From contig SFNW01000093.1 of the NCBI GenBank assembly GCA_004554105.1, forward strand, positions 1 through 7,453: 7,453 nt of DNA. The letters run 5' to 3'. Below the pieces are notes generated by a model that had not been told where the DNA came from, searched no databases, and was given only the letters and a program-made list of their open reading frames with translations. This stretch comes from Clostridiales bacterium (GTDB taxonomy: Bacteria > Bacillota > Clostridia > Oscillospirales > CAG-272). Positions within the stretch are counted from its first letter, which is position 1. Each line of letters begins with the position of its first letter. Position numbers and translations under genes: made by a program. Shown here piece by piece: positions 1 through 6,171 of the stretch.

Positions 1-89
1 TCCCCCGCCCTGCCGATACCCGCAAAATCAAGTGTTTTTGCCTGTTATGTGAAGTTTTTGCGAATTTTCAATTTTTTTCGGAAAAGGAC

Positions 90-117
90 TTGATTTTTAT
101 TTTTTCTATGCTACAAT
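90..117 (+). promoter_or_regulatory. groESL promoter, sigma-A type
   Basis: A -35-like TTGATT (90-95) and a -10 TACAAT (112-117) are separated by 16 bases in a T-rich stretch. This predicts transcription starting around 123-126, just before the CIRCE operator, the usual arrangement for HrcA-controlled chaperonin operons. The boxes are read directly from the sequence; the start site is inferred. Confidence 0.75.
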
Positions 118-126
118 ATAAGACAG

Positions 127-153
127 TTAGCACTCATGGGATTTGAGTGCTAA
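127..153 (+). promoter_or_regulatory. CIRCE operator, HrcA binding site
   Basis: The inverted repeat TTAGCACTC, a 9-base spacer and GAGTGCTAA match the CIRCE consensus on both arms without a mismatch. CIRCE is bound by the repressor HrcA, whose activity depends on GroEL, so the operon is induced when GroEL is busy with unfolded protein. The element lies in the presumed 5' leader, about 50 bases ahead of the groES start. hrcA is not in this window and is presumably elsewhere, commonly with grpE-dnaK-dnaJ. Confidence 0.97.
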
Positions 154-204
154 ACGAAGTCAAAATTTGCCCGACTTAGGGCTTTATCATCGGAGGTAAT
201 CATC

Positions 205-489
205 ATGAAACTGAAACCCCTTTCCGACCATGTGGTCGTCAAGATGGTTGAACTTGAGGAAACCACCAAGAGCGGAATTATCCTGCCCGGAACGGCAAAG
301 GAAAAACCGCAGGTTGCAGAGGTCGTTGCCGTCGGTCCGGGCGGTGAGGTCGACGGACACAATGTCGTCATGACCGTCAAGGCAGGCGACAAAGTTATCA
401 CCAACAAGTATTCGGGTACCGAAGTAAAACTCGGCAACGATGAGTATGTCATCGTTCGCCAGGGCGACATTCTCGCCACCATTGACTAA
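205..489 (+). CDS. groES: Co-chaperonin GroES (Hsp10)
   Basis: This encodes the 94-residue lid of the cytosolic GroEL-GroES folding chamber. A heptamer of GroES caps a GroEL ring in the presence of ATP and encloses the client protein. The length is typical. The N-terminal KLKPLSDHVVVK strand matches the family, the mobile loop that contacts GroEL is visible at about residues 17-34 with the hydrophobic GIILP tripeptide region, and the VGPG roof-loop region follows at about 43-46. The start ATG has GGAGG at 192-196, 8 bases upstream. It is the first gene of the CIRCE-controlled operon, with groEL beginning 16 bases after its stop. Nothing is missing; identification is secure. Confidence 0.98.
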   Translation: MKLKPLSDHVVVKMVELEETTKSGIILPGTAKEKPQVAEVVAVGPGGEVDGHNVVMTVKAGDKVITNKYSGTEVKLGNDEYVIVRQGDILATID

Positions 490-505
490 AGGAGGCTGAC
501 TGACT

Positions 506-2134
506 ATGGCAAAGGATATTTTCTACGGGATTGAAGCAAGAGACGCGCTGGTACGCGGCGTCGATAAGCTGGCAAACACGGTTAAGATTACGCTCGGACC
601 GAAGGGCAGAAACGTCGTGCTCGACAAGAAGTACGGCACGCCCCTCATCACCAACGACGGCGTGACGATTGCAAAGGAGATCGAACTTGCCGACGCTGCC
701 GAGAACATCGGCGCACAGCTCGTCAAGGAAGTTTCGGCAAAGACCAACGATGCGGCGGGCGACGGTACGACGACCGCTACCCTGCTCGCACAGGCCATGA
801 TTCACGAGGGCATGAAGAACGTCACCGCAGGCGCAAACCCGATGGTGCTCCGCAAGGGTATCTCCAAGGCGGTCGACAAGGCGGTCGAGACGCTCGTTGC
901 CAACTCCAAGAAGGTCAACGGCTCGTCCGACATCGCAAGAGTCGGCACGATTTCCTCGGGCGACGAACTCATCGGCACGCTGATTGCCGACGCGATGGAA
1001 AAGGTCACGGCGGACGGCGTTATCACGGTTGAGGAATCCAAGTCGGCGGAGACCTACTGCGAGGTCGTCGAAGGTATGCAGTTTGACCGCGGATATCTCT
1101 CGCCCTACATGGCGACCGACACCGACAAGATGGAAGCGGTGCTCGACGACGCCTACATTCTGATTACCGATAAAAAGATTTCCAACATTCAGGAGATTCT
1201 GCCTCTGCTCGAGCAGATTGTTCAATCGGGCAAGAAGCTGCTGATTATCGCCGAGGACGTTGAGGGCGAGGCACTGACCACGCTGGTACTCAACCGTCTG
1301 CGCGGTACCTTCACCTGCGTTGCGGTCAAGGCACCCGGCTTCGGCGACAGAAGAAAGGAAATGCTTCAGGATATCGCAATCCTCACCGGCGGCGAGGTCA
1401 TCACCTCCGACCTCGGTCTGGAACTCAAGGACGCAACCGTTGCACAGCTCGGCCGTGCAAGACAGGTCAAGGTCAATAAGGAAAGAACCATCATTGTTGA
1501 CGGCGCGGGCGCAAAGGACGCCATCGCGGCAAGAGTTGCACAGATTCGCAGCGAATATGCGGCATCGACCTCCGAATTCGATAAGGAGAAACTCTCCGAG
1601 CGTCTTGCAAAGCTCGCGGGCGGCGTCGCCGTCATCAAAGTCGGCGCGGCTACCGAGGTTGAGATGAAGGAGAAGAAGCTCCGCATTGAGGACGCGCTCA
1701 ACGCAACCAAGGCTGCGGTTGAGGAAGGCATCGTCGCAGGCGGCGGCACGGCATATATCAACGTCATTCCCGAGGTCGCAAAACTCGCGGACGCCACCGA
1801 GGGCGACGAGCGCATCGGCGTTAAGCTGATTCTGAAGGCACTCGAAGCGCCGCTGCATCAGATTGCCGAGAACGCAGGTCACGACGGCGCGGTCGTCGTC
1901 GACAAGGTCAAGAACAGCGGCAAGGTCGGCTACGGCTTCGACGCCTACAACGAGACCTATGTCGACATGATGGAGGCCGGCATCGTCGACCCGACCAAGG
2001 TCACGAGAAGCGCACTCCAGAACGCGGCGTCCATCGCCTCCACGGTTCTCACTACCGAGGCGGTCGTTGCCAACCAGCCCGAGCCCGCACCGGCTGCTCC
2101 CGCAGCAGACCCGAGCATGGGCGGTATGTATTGA
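506..2134 (+). CDS. groEL: Chaperonin GroEL (Hsp60)
   Basis: This encodes the 542-residue ATP-driven chaperonin that forms double heptameric rings in the cytosol and folds proteins with GroES. The equatorial ATP site is intact: LGPKGRN at 30-36, Asp51 in NDGVT, GDGTT at 85-89, and the hydrolytic Asp at 396 (Asp398 in E. coli). The Cpn60 signature AAVEEGIVAGGG lies at 403-414. The apical substrate-binding domain occupies roughly 190-375. AAAGGAGG at 488-495 overlaps the groES stop and serves the ATG at 506. The C-terminus is unusual: an Ala/Pro-rich linker (about 525-535) ends in a single GGM followed by Tyr instead of the usual string of GGM repeats. No TTA, CTA or TCA codon occurs in the gene, consistent with strong codon selection. 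The operon ends at a terminator 17 bases after the stop. Confidence 0.99.
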   Translation: MAKDIFYGIEARDALVRGVDKLANTVKITLGPKGRNVVLDKKYGTPLITNDGVTIAKEIELADAAENIGAQLVKEVSAKTNDAAGDGTTTATLLAQAMIHEGMKNVTAGANPMVLRKGISKAVDKAVETLVANSKKVNGSSDIARVGTISSGDELIGTLIADAMEKVTADGVITVEESKSAETYCEVVEGMQFDRGYLSPYMATDTDKMEAVLDDAYILITDKKISNIQEILPLLEQIVQSGKKLLIIAEDVEGEALTTLVLNRLRGTFTCVAVKAPGFGDRRKEMLQDIAILTGGEVITSDLGLELKDATVAQLGRARQVKVNKERTIIVDGAGAKDAIAARVAQIRSEYAASTSEFDKEKLSERLAKLAGGVAVIKVGAATEVEMKEKKLRIEDALNATKAAVEEGIVAGGGTAYINVIPEVAKLADATEGDERIGVKLILKALEAPLHQIAENAGHDGAVVVDKVKNSGKVGYGFDAYNETYVDMMEAGIVDPTKVTRSALQNAASIASTVLTTEAVVANQPEPAPAAPAADPSMGGMY

Positions 2135-2151
2135 TTTCAACCGAAAATTTC

Positions 2152-2191
2152 AAAATTCGCCGAACGGTAAATCCGTTCGGCGAATTTTTTT
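2152..2191 (+). terminator. Intrinsic terminator of groESL
   Basis: A perfect 16-bp stem (2152-2167 with 2173-2188) has the 5-base loop TAAAT. Its right arm runs into a stretch of seven T residues ending at 2191. The stem core is GCCGAACGG/CCGTTCGGC. It starts 17 bases after the groEL stop and should separate the chaperonin operon from the metallopeptidase gene. It also argues against any coding start upstream of it for that gene. Confidence 0.95.
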
Positions 2192-2196
2192 GCCGT

Positions 2197-2239
2197 CGGT
2201 CTATCGGTCCGATTTATCGGGCTGATAGACCGCTATACT
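2197..2239 (+). promoter_or_regulatory. Inverted repeat and -10 box before ImmA-like gene
   Basis: A perfect 9-bp inverted repeat, CGGTCTATC (2197-2205) and GATAGACCG (2224-2232), is separated by 18 bases. In RNA it could extend inward to a 15-bp stem with two G-U pairs around a 6-base loop. It has no T-tract, so it does not look like a terminator. A -10-like TATACT (2234-2239) starts one base after it, although no good -35 box is visible 17 bases upstream. The likeliest reading is an operator overlapping the promoter of the downstream gene; a structured leader of read-through RNA is the alternative. The half-site TCTATC/GATAGA recurs at 2755-2783. Confidence 0.5.
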
Positions 2240-2262
2240 GTAAGCGGAAGGGGGAATGCTCT

Positions 2263-2727
2263 ATGATTGAATCGGAAGAAGTTCTACGCCGCGCCGCCGC
2301 GCTGAAAGCGAAGTACGGCACGGCAAATCCGTTTGCGCTTGCCCGCAGTCTGCACGTCGAGCTGCTCGTCCGCGAGCTCGGCTCGCTCAAGGGCTTTTAC
2401 AAGGACGTGTACGGCACGCCGTTTATCTTTCTCAACCGACATCTGAAGCGCGGCGAGGCAACGCTCGTCTGTGCGCACGAACTCGGGCATCATCTGCTGC
2501 ATCGCGAATTTGCCGCGTTCGGCTTTGAGGAAACATCGGTCTTTTCCCCCGCGTCGCGGCGCGAATATGAGGCGAATCTGTTTGCCGCCGAACTGCTGCT
2601 CGACACGCGCGAGGTGCGCGAACTTGCCAAAGAGGGGCTGACCCGTGCGCAGATTGCCGCCGAACTGCGCGCCGACGAGCGGCTGGTCGACTTAAAGCTT
2701 GCCGCGATGGGACTCGCGGCAAAATAA
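2263..2727 (+). CDS. ImmA/IrrE family zinc metallopeptidase
   Basis: This encodes a 154-residue soluble protein of the ImmA/IrrE (COG2856) type. These zinc peptidases typically cleave XRE-family repressors, as ImmA does in ICEBs1 and IrrE does to DdrO in Deinococcus. The zinc motif HELGH is at 72-76 (His72 and His76 ligands, Glu73 catalytic), and EYEAN at 101-105 supplies the third ligand, Glu103, followed by a helix FAAELLL. The start was chosen because AAGGGGGAA at 2248-2256 sits just upstream; the reading frame stays open to 2131, but that extension would be coded through the groEL terminator. There is no signal peptide or membrane segment. The usual XRE partner is absent on both sides and the protein has no HTH domain of its own, so the target is unknown. 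It is too short to hold the extra C-terminal domain of IrrE. Confidence 0.88.
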   Translation: MIESEEVLRRAAALKAKYGTANPFALARSLHVELLVRELGSLKGFYKDVYGTPFIFLNRHLKRGEATLVCAHELGHHLLHREFAAFGFEETSVFSPASRREYEANLFAAELLLDTREVRELAKEGLTRAQIAAELRADERLVDLKLAAMGLAAK

Positions 2728-2751
2728 TGCGTAAAAATTTCCGCTTTGCTC

Positions 2752-2785
2752 TTCTCTATCCCGAAAAAATGTGATAAGATAGAAG
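2752..2785 (+). promoter_or_regulatory. Promoter with inverted repeat before hydrolase operon
   Basis: An extended -10 element, TG-A-TAAGAT (2772-2780), has a weak -35-like TTCTCT (2752-2757) 17 bases upstream. Overlapping both is the inverted repeat TCTATC (2755-2760) and GATAGA (2778-2783), spaced by 17 bases. The placement across -35 and -10 would suit a repressor site. The hexamers are identical to the inner half-sites of the repeat at 2197-2232. The boxes are seen directly; their function is inferred. Confidence 0.5.
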
Positions 2786-2807
2786 CAGTCACGAATGGAG
2801 GGATTCT

Positions 2808-3593
2808 ATGTCGAACCGACCGCTGACCGCGCCGTGCGCGTCCAAGCTGCCGAGTGAGTTTTCCGCCGGCTGGAACAGTCTGACCTTTCCCGCCGAAAAC
2901 GGTGTGGAGCTGCTGTATCAGCTTTATATTCCGCAAAATTTCGATATGGCAAAGCGTTATCCGCTGATTCTCTATATGCACAGCGCCGGCGTCCGCTGCG
3001 ACGACAATTCGCATATTTACACCGGAGAAGCGAAATTCTTACGCAACCTTGAAGCAAACGCCTATCGGGACGGGGTGCTTGTCCTCGCGCCCTGCTGCCC
3101 GAGACCCGAGAAGTGGGTCGGCGTCGACCGCTGGAACGGACTTGAATTTGACGCGGATACACTGCCGCAGACCCGCTATATGGCGGCGGCAATCGAACTG
3201 TTCGCCGATGTGTGCGCAAACCTGCCGGTCGACCTTGCACGCCGCTCGCTCTACGGTATGTCGATGGGCGGCTTTGCCGTCTGGGACATTCTCGCGCGCT
3301 ACCCGCACACCTTTGCGGCGGCAATCGTCGCGGCGGGCTGCGGCTCGCCGAAGCAGGCGGCGCAGATGACCGACGTCGCACTGTGGATTTTCCACGGTAC
3401 GGCGGACAATGCCGTTCCGTTCCGCAGTGCCGAGATCATGCGCGACGCGCTGACCGCCGCGGAGCACCCGTCGCTGAAATTTACCGCCTTTGAGGGTGCA
3501 GGACACGGTATTTGGGTGCCGACTGCCGACACCGAGGGACTGTACGACTGGCTGTTTTCCAAGAAGCGCGAAGAAAGCGAGGCAGACGCATGA
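2808..3593 (+). CDS. Alpha/beta-hydrolase (esterase/predicted peptidase type)
   Basis: This encodes a 261-residue cytosolic serine hydrolase with an alpha/beta fold, resembling the phospholipase/carboxylesterase and COG4099-type predicted peptidase group. The catalytic triad can be read: Ser152 in the nucleophile elbow GMSMG (150-154), Asp200 in HGTADNAVP, and His233 in GAGHGIW. HSAG at 58-61 is the likely oxyanion-hole segment. There is no signal peptide, which sets it apart from the secreted, often lipoprotein, relatives. The ATG has GGAGGG at 2797-2802, 5 bases upstream. The stop overlaps the start of the dehydrogenase gene in an ATGA, so the two are probably translationally coupled. It is the first gene of the four-gene run. 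The substrate (an ester, thioester or peptide) cannot be told from sequence. Confidence 0.82.
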   Translation: MSNRPLTAPCASKLPSEFSAGWNSLTFPAENGVELLYQLYIPQNFDMAKRYPLILYMHSAGVRCDDNSHIYTGEAKFLRNLEANAYRDGVLVLAPCCPRPEKWVGVDRWNGLEFDADTLPQTRYMAAAIELFADVCANLPVDLARRSLYGMSMGGFAVWDILARYPHTFAAAIVAAGCGSPKQAAQMTDVALWIFHGTADNAVPFRSAEIMRDALTAAEHPSLKFTAFEGAGHGIWVPTADTEGLYDWLFSKKREESEADA

Positions 3594-4537
3594 AACTTGT
3601 TTTGCTCGACGCCGCCACGCTCGGCGACGGACTGGATTTCGGCGTGCTCGACCGCTTCGGCGAGGTCGTTCGCTATCCGATGACCCGTCCCGACGAGGTC
3701 GGGGTACGCATTGCCGACGCCGATATTATCCTCATCAACAAAATCAAAATTACCGAAGCCGTTCTCGCGGCGGCAAAGCAGTTAAAACTGATTTGCATTT
3801 TCGCCACGGGGTACGACAACATCGACCTTGCCGCCTGCCGCGCGGCGGGTGTCGCGGTCTGCAACGTCAAGGGCTATTCGACGCACAGCGTCGCCCAGTT
3901 GACCGTGCTGATGGCACTGACACTCTGCGAAAAACTCGGCGCGTACACCGATGCGGTCAAAAGCGGCGAATACCGAAGAAGCGGACTTGCCAACAAGCTT
4001 TCGCCGGTCTACCGCGAACTCTACGGCAAGACCTGGGGCATTGTCGGCGCGGGCGCAATCGGCTCGCAGGTCGCACGCGTCGCCGAAGCCTTCGGCTGCC
4101 GTGTGCTCGCCTACAAGCGCACGCCCACCGACGAATTTGAATGCGTCCCGCTCGACACGCTGCTTGAACAGTCCGACATCGTTTCACTGCACACGCCGCT
4201 AAACGACGGCACGCGCGGACTGATCGGCGCGCGCGAGCTTGCCTTGATGAAGCCGGACGCCATTCTCGTCAATGTCGCGCGCGGCGCAGTCACCGACGAA
4301 GCGGCGGTCGCCGAAGCGATCAAGGCGGGCAGGCTCGGCGGCTTTGCAAGCGACGTCTACTCGACCGAGCCGTTTGGCGAAGACCACCCGTTCAGTTCCC
4401 TGCTCGGGCTTGACAATGTTCTGCTCACACCGCACATGGCATGGGGCGCAATCGAAGCGCGTGTGCGCTGTCTCGGCGAGATCGTAAAGAACATCGACGC
4501 ATTTCTCGGCGGCGAAAAGCGCTGCCGCGTCGACTGA
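3590..4537 (+). CDS. D-2-hydroxyacid dehydrogenase
   Basis: This encodes a 315-residue NAD(P)-dependent enzyme of the D-isomer-specific 2-hydroxyacid dehydrogenase family (D-lactate, glycerate/hydroxypyruvate and glyoxylate reductases). It interconverts a 2-oxo acid and its D-2-hydroxy acid in the cytosol. The split catalytic domain flanks a Rossmann domain with GAGAIG at 153-158. Catalytic Arg231 is in NVARGA, Glu260 in the STEPF segment, and His282 in TPHMAWG. The second Rossmann strand ends AYKRTP (174-179) where NAD-specific members usually carry Asp, which hints at NADP(H) use. The chosen ATG overlaps the hydrolase stop (ATGA) and has GAGG at 3579-3582; a longer reading from 3512 would lie inside the hydrolase gene without family similarity. 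Its exact substrate is unresolved; glycerate/glyoxylate-type reductase is a reasonable guess. Confidence 0.9.
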   Translation: MKLVLLDAATLGDGLDFGVLDRFGEVVRYPMTRPDEVGVRIADADIILINKIKITEAVLAAAKQLKLICIFATGYDNIDLAACRAAGVAVCNVKGYSTHSVAQLTVLMALTLCEKLGAYTDAVKSGEYRRSGLANKLSPVYRELYGKTWGIVGAGAIGSQVARVAEAFGCRVLAYKRTPTDEFECVPLDTLLEQSDIVSLHTPLNDGTRGLIGARELALMKPDAILVNVARGAVTDEAAVAEAIKAGRLGGFASDVYSTEPFGEDHPFSSLLGLDNVLLTPHMAWGAIEARVRCLGEIVKNIDAFLGGEKRCRVD

Positions 4538-4553
4538 CAGAAAGGCGGAAGCT

Positions 4554-5033
4554 ATGATAAACGACGATTTTCTGACCCTGACCATCGGCAAGCAGAAGAA
4601 CATTGCCTTAATCGCGCACGACTCCAAGAAAGCCGAACTGATTGACTGGTGTAAGGCGAACAAAGAAACCCTTGCCAAGCACTTTCTCTGCGGCACGGGA
4701 ACGACCGCCCGCATGGTGACCGAGGCGACCGACCTGCCGGTCAAGGGCTACAACAGCGGTCCGCTCGGCGGCGACCAGCAAATCGGCGCAAAAATCGTCG
4801 AGGGACGCATCGACCTTGTCATTTTCTTCTCCGACCCGCTGACCGCACAGCCGCACGACCCCGACGTCAAGGCGCTGCTCCGCATCGCGCAGGTCTACGA
4901 CATTCCGATTGCCAACAACCGCGCCTCGGCGGATTTCATTCTCACCTCGAAGTACATGAACGAGGAATACGAGCATACCGTCATCAATTACACCAAAAGC
5001 ATACAAAAACGGGCAAAGGATTTAAAAGCATGA
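4554..5033 (+). CDS. mgsA: Methylglyoxal synthase
   Basis: This 159-residue cytosolic enzyme converts dihydroxyacetone phosphate to methylglyoxal and phosphate, a bypass of lower glycolysis that releases phosphate when triose phosphates build up. The match to the E. coli enzyme is close: AHD with His22, GTGTTA (47-52) for phosphate binding, SGPLGGDQQ with catalytic Asp74, and PHDPDVKALLR with His101 and Asp104. Length is normal for the family (E. coli 152). The ATG is preceded by AAAGGCGG at 4541-4548, and the gene begins 16 bases after the dehydrogenase stop. Its own stop overlaps the next start in an ATGA. No glyoxalase gene is visible nearby, so the fate of the methylglyoxal is not shown here. 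Confidence 0.97.
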   Translation: MINDDFLTLTIGKQKNIALIAHDSKKAELIDWCKANKETLAKHFLCGTGTTARMVTEATDLPVKGYNSGPLGGDQQIGAKIVEGRIDLVIFFSDPLTAQPHDPDVKALLRIAQVYDIPIANNRASADFILTSKYMNEEYEHTVINYTKSIQKRAKDLKA

Positions 5034-6070
5034 TTAACTTTGAATGCGACTACACCGAGGGCGCGCACCCGCGCATTTTGGAAGCCCTCATCAAGACAAA
5101 TTTTGAGCAGACGAGCGGCTACGGCAAGGACGCCTACTGCGAAGCGGCGCGCGAAAAAATCAAAGCGGTCTGCGAGACCCCCGACGCCGATGTGCATTTT
5201 CTCGTCGGCGGCACGCAGACTAACACGACGGTGCTGTCCGCCCTGCTCCGCCCCTATCAGGGCGCGATTTCGGCAACCGAGGGGCATATCGCCACGCATG
5301 AGACCGGCGCGATAGAAGCGACGGGACACAAGGTGCTGACGCTCCCCTGTGAAAACGGCAAAATCACCGCCGACGAAATCGAGGCATACTGCGCCGCACA
5401 TTACGCAAGCGGCACAAGTGAGCATACCGTTCAGCCGGGCGCGGTTTATCTCACGTTTCCCACCGAATGCGGCACGATTTATACGAAAGCCGAACTTGCC
5501 GCCATTCGCCGTGCCTGCGACGCCTACGACCTGCCGCTGTTTCTCGACGGCGCACGTCTCGGCTACGGTCTGGCTGACCCGAACTGCGACCTCACGCTGC
5601 CCGAGCTTGCGTCGCTCTGCGACATTTTCTATATCGGCGGCACAAAATGCGGCGCGTTCTTCGGCGAGGCGGTCGTGATCCGCAATGCGAAGTACAAGAA
5701 GGATTTCCGCTATTTTATCAAGCGGCACGGCGGTATGTTTGCCAAGGGCAGACTGCTCGGCATTCAGTTCGGCGTTCTGTTTGAGGACGGGTTGTATTTT
5801 GACATCTGCCGCCACGCCGTCGAGCAGGCACTCCGCATTCGCAAAGCCTTTGCTTCGCGCGGCGTCGAATTTTTCGGGCAGTCGATGACCAATCAGCAGT
5901 TCCCGATTCTGACCGAGGCGCAGGTCAACTATTTTGCCGCGGACTACCTCCCCGAATACTGGGGCCCCGCCGCAGACGGCAAAAAAATCATGCGCTTCTG
6001 CACAAGCTGGGCGACCAAGGACGAGGCCGTCGACAAATTGGTCGCCGACATCGCGAAAATGCCTGTATAA
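5030..6070 (+). CDS. Threonine aldolase-like PLP enzyme (beta-eliminating lyase family)
   Basis: This encodes a 346-residue fold-type I PLP enzyme of the Beta_elim_lyase/GLY1 group. The named relative, low-specificity L-threonine aldolase (LtaE), splits threonine or allo-threonine into glycine and acetaldehyde. The Schiff-base lysine is Lys206 in YIGGTKCGA. Asp173 and Arg176 in FLDGARLGYG bind the cofactor pyridine and carboxylate, and the segment EGHIATHETGA (84-94) holds the His that stacks on PLP. The opening ECDYTEGAHPRIL marks the branch common in Firmicutes and Bacteroidetes, distinct from the E. coli LtaE branch, so substrate preference is less certain and no symbol is given. The start overlaps the mgsA stop, with AAAGGA at 5015-5020. 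As last gene of the run it ends 13 bases before a terminator. The gene contains no TTA, CTA or TCA codon. Confidence 0.88.
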   Translation: MINFECDYTEGAHPRILEALIKTNFEQTSGYGKDAYCEAAREKIKAVCETPDADVHFLVGGTQTNTTVLSALLRPYQGAISATEGHIATHETGAIEATGHKVLTLPCENGKITADEIEAYCAAHYASGTSEHTVQPGAVYLTFPTECGTIYTKAELAAIRRACDAYDLPLFLDGARLGYGLADPNCDLTLPELASLCDIFYIGGTKCGAFFGEAVVIRNAKYKKDFRYFIKRHGGMFAKGRLLGIQFGVLFEDGLYFDICRHAVEQALRIRKAFASRGVEFFGQSMTNQQFPILTEAQVNYFAADYLPEYWGPAADGKKIMRFCTSWATKDEAVDKLVADIAKMPV

Positions 6071-6083
6071 CCGATTGCAGCAC

Positions 6084-6115
6084 AAACCGGCGACGCGACG
6101 CGCCGCCGGTTTTTT
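6084..6115 (+). terminator. Intrinsic terminator of the four-gene operon
   Basis: AAACCGGCG (6084-6092) pairs with CGCCGGTTT (6104-6112). The 11-base apical part can add a further 3-bp GCG/CGC pairing after a small bulge. Six T residues (6110-6115) form the end of the stem and the tail. It begins 13 bases after the aldolase stop and should end transcription of the forward operon. Confidence 0.85.
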
Positions 6116-6119
6116 CACG

Positions 6120-6149
6120 CAAAAAAGCACCCCGAAGGGTGCTTTTTTG
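6120..6149. terminator. Bidirectional terminator between convergent genes
   Basis: A perfect stem pairs AAAAAAGCACCC (6121-6132) with GGGTGCTTTTTT (6137-6148) around the loop CGAA, with one more C-G pair outside. Runs of A on the left and T on the right let it work in both directions. It backs up the hairpin at 6084-6115 for forward transcripts and ends the minus-strand gene, whose stop codon is 22 bases away. Confidence 0.92.
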
Positions 6150-6171
6150 TGATTTGGGTTATGCGGTTGCC

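Noticed and set aside
1..89. AT-rich start of the window with two TTTTTGC repeats, examined for a gene end, RNA or repeat array.
   Set aside because: Only two short copies are present, with no consistent spacing or structure, and no coding frame or RNA motif was recognised.
449..2140. A 563-codon open frame on the minus strand opposite groEL.
   Set aside because: It is codon-aligned with groEL and exists because groEL lacks TTA, CTA and TCA codons. Its translation has no recognisable family features and it covers an unmistakable groEL.
2131..2262. An N-terminal extension of 44 codons on the ImmA-like protein.
   Set aside because: It would begin with TTG overlapping the groEL stop and be translated through the groEL terminator hairpin. 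The ATG at 2263 has a proper ribosome binding site and gives a normal ImmA-type N-terminus.
2701..2720. A 7-bp hairpin GCCGCGA/TCGCGGC at the end of the ImmA-like gene, considered as a terminator.
   Set aside because: No T-tract follows on either strand and it lies within coding sequence, so it is probably incidental.
5311..5316. Another GATAGA hexamer, considered as a third regulator site.
   Set aside because: No TCTATC lies 16-19 bases upstream and it is inside the aldolase gene.
4988..6130. A 380-codon open frame on the minus strand opposite the aldolase gene.
   Set aside because: It is a codon-aligned shadow of the PLP enzyme gene, and its 5' part would cross the two terminators.
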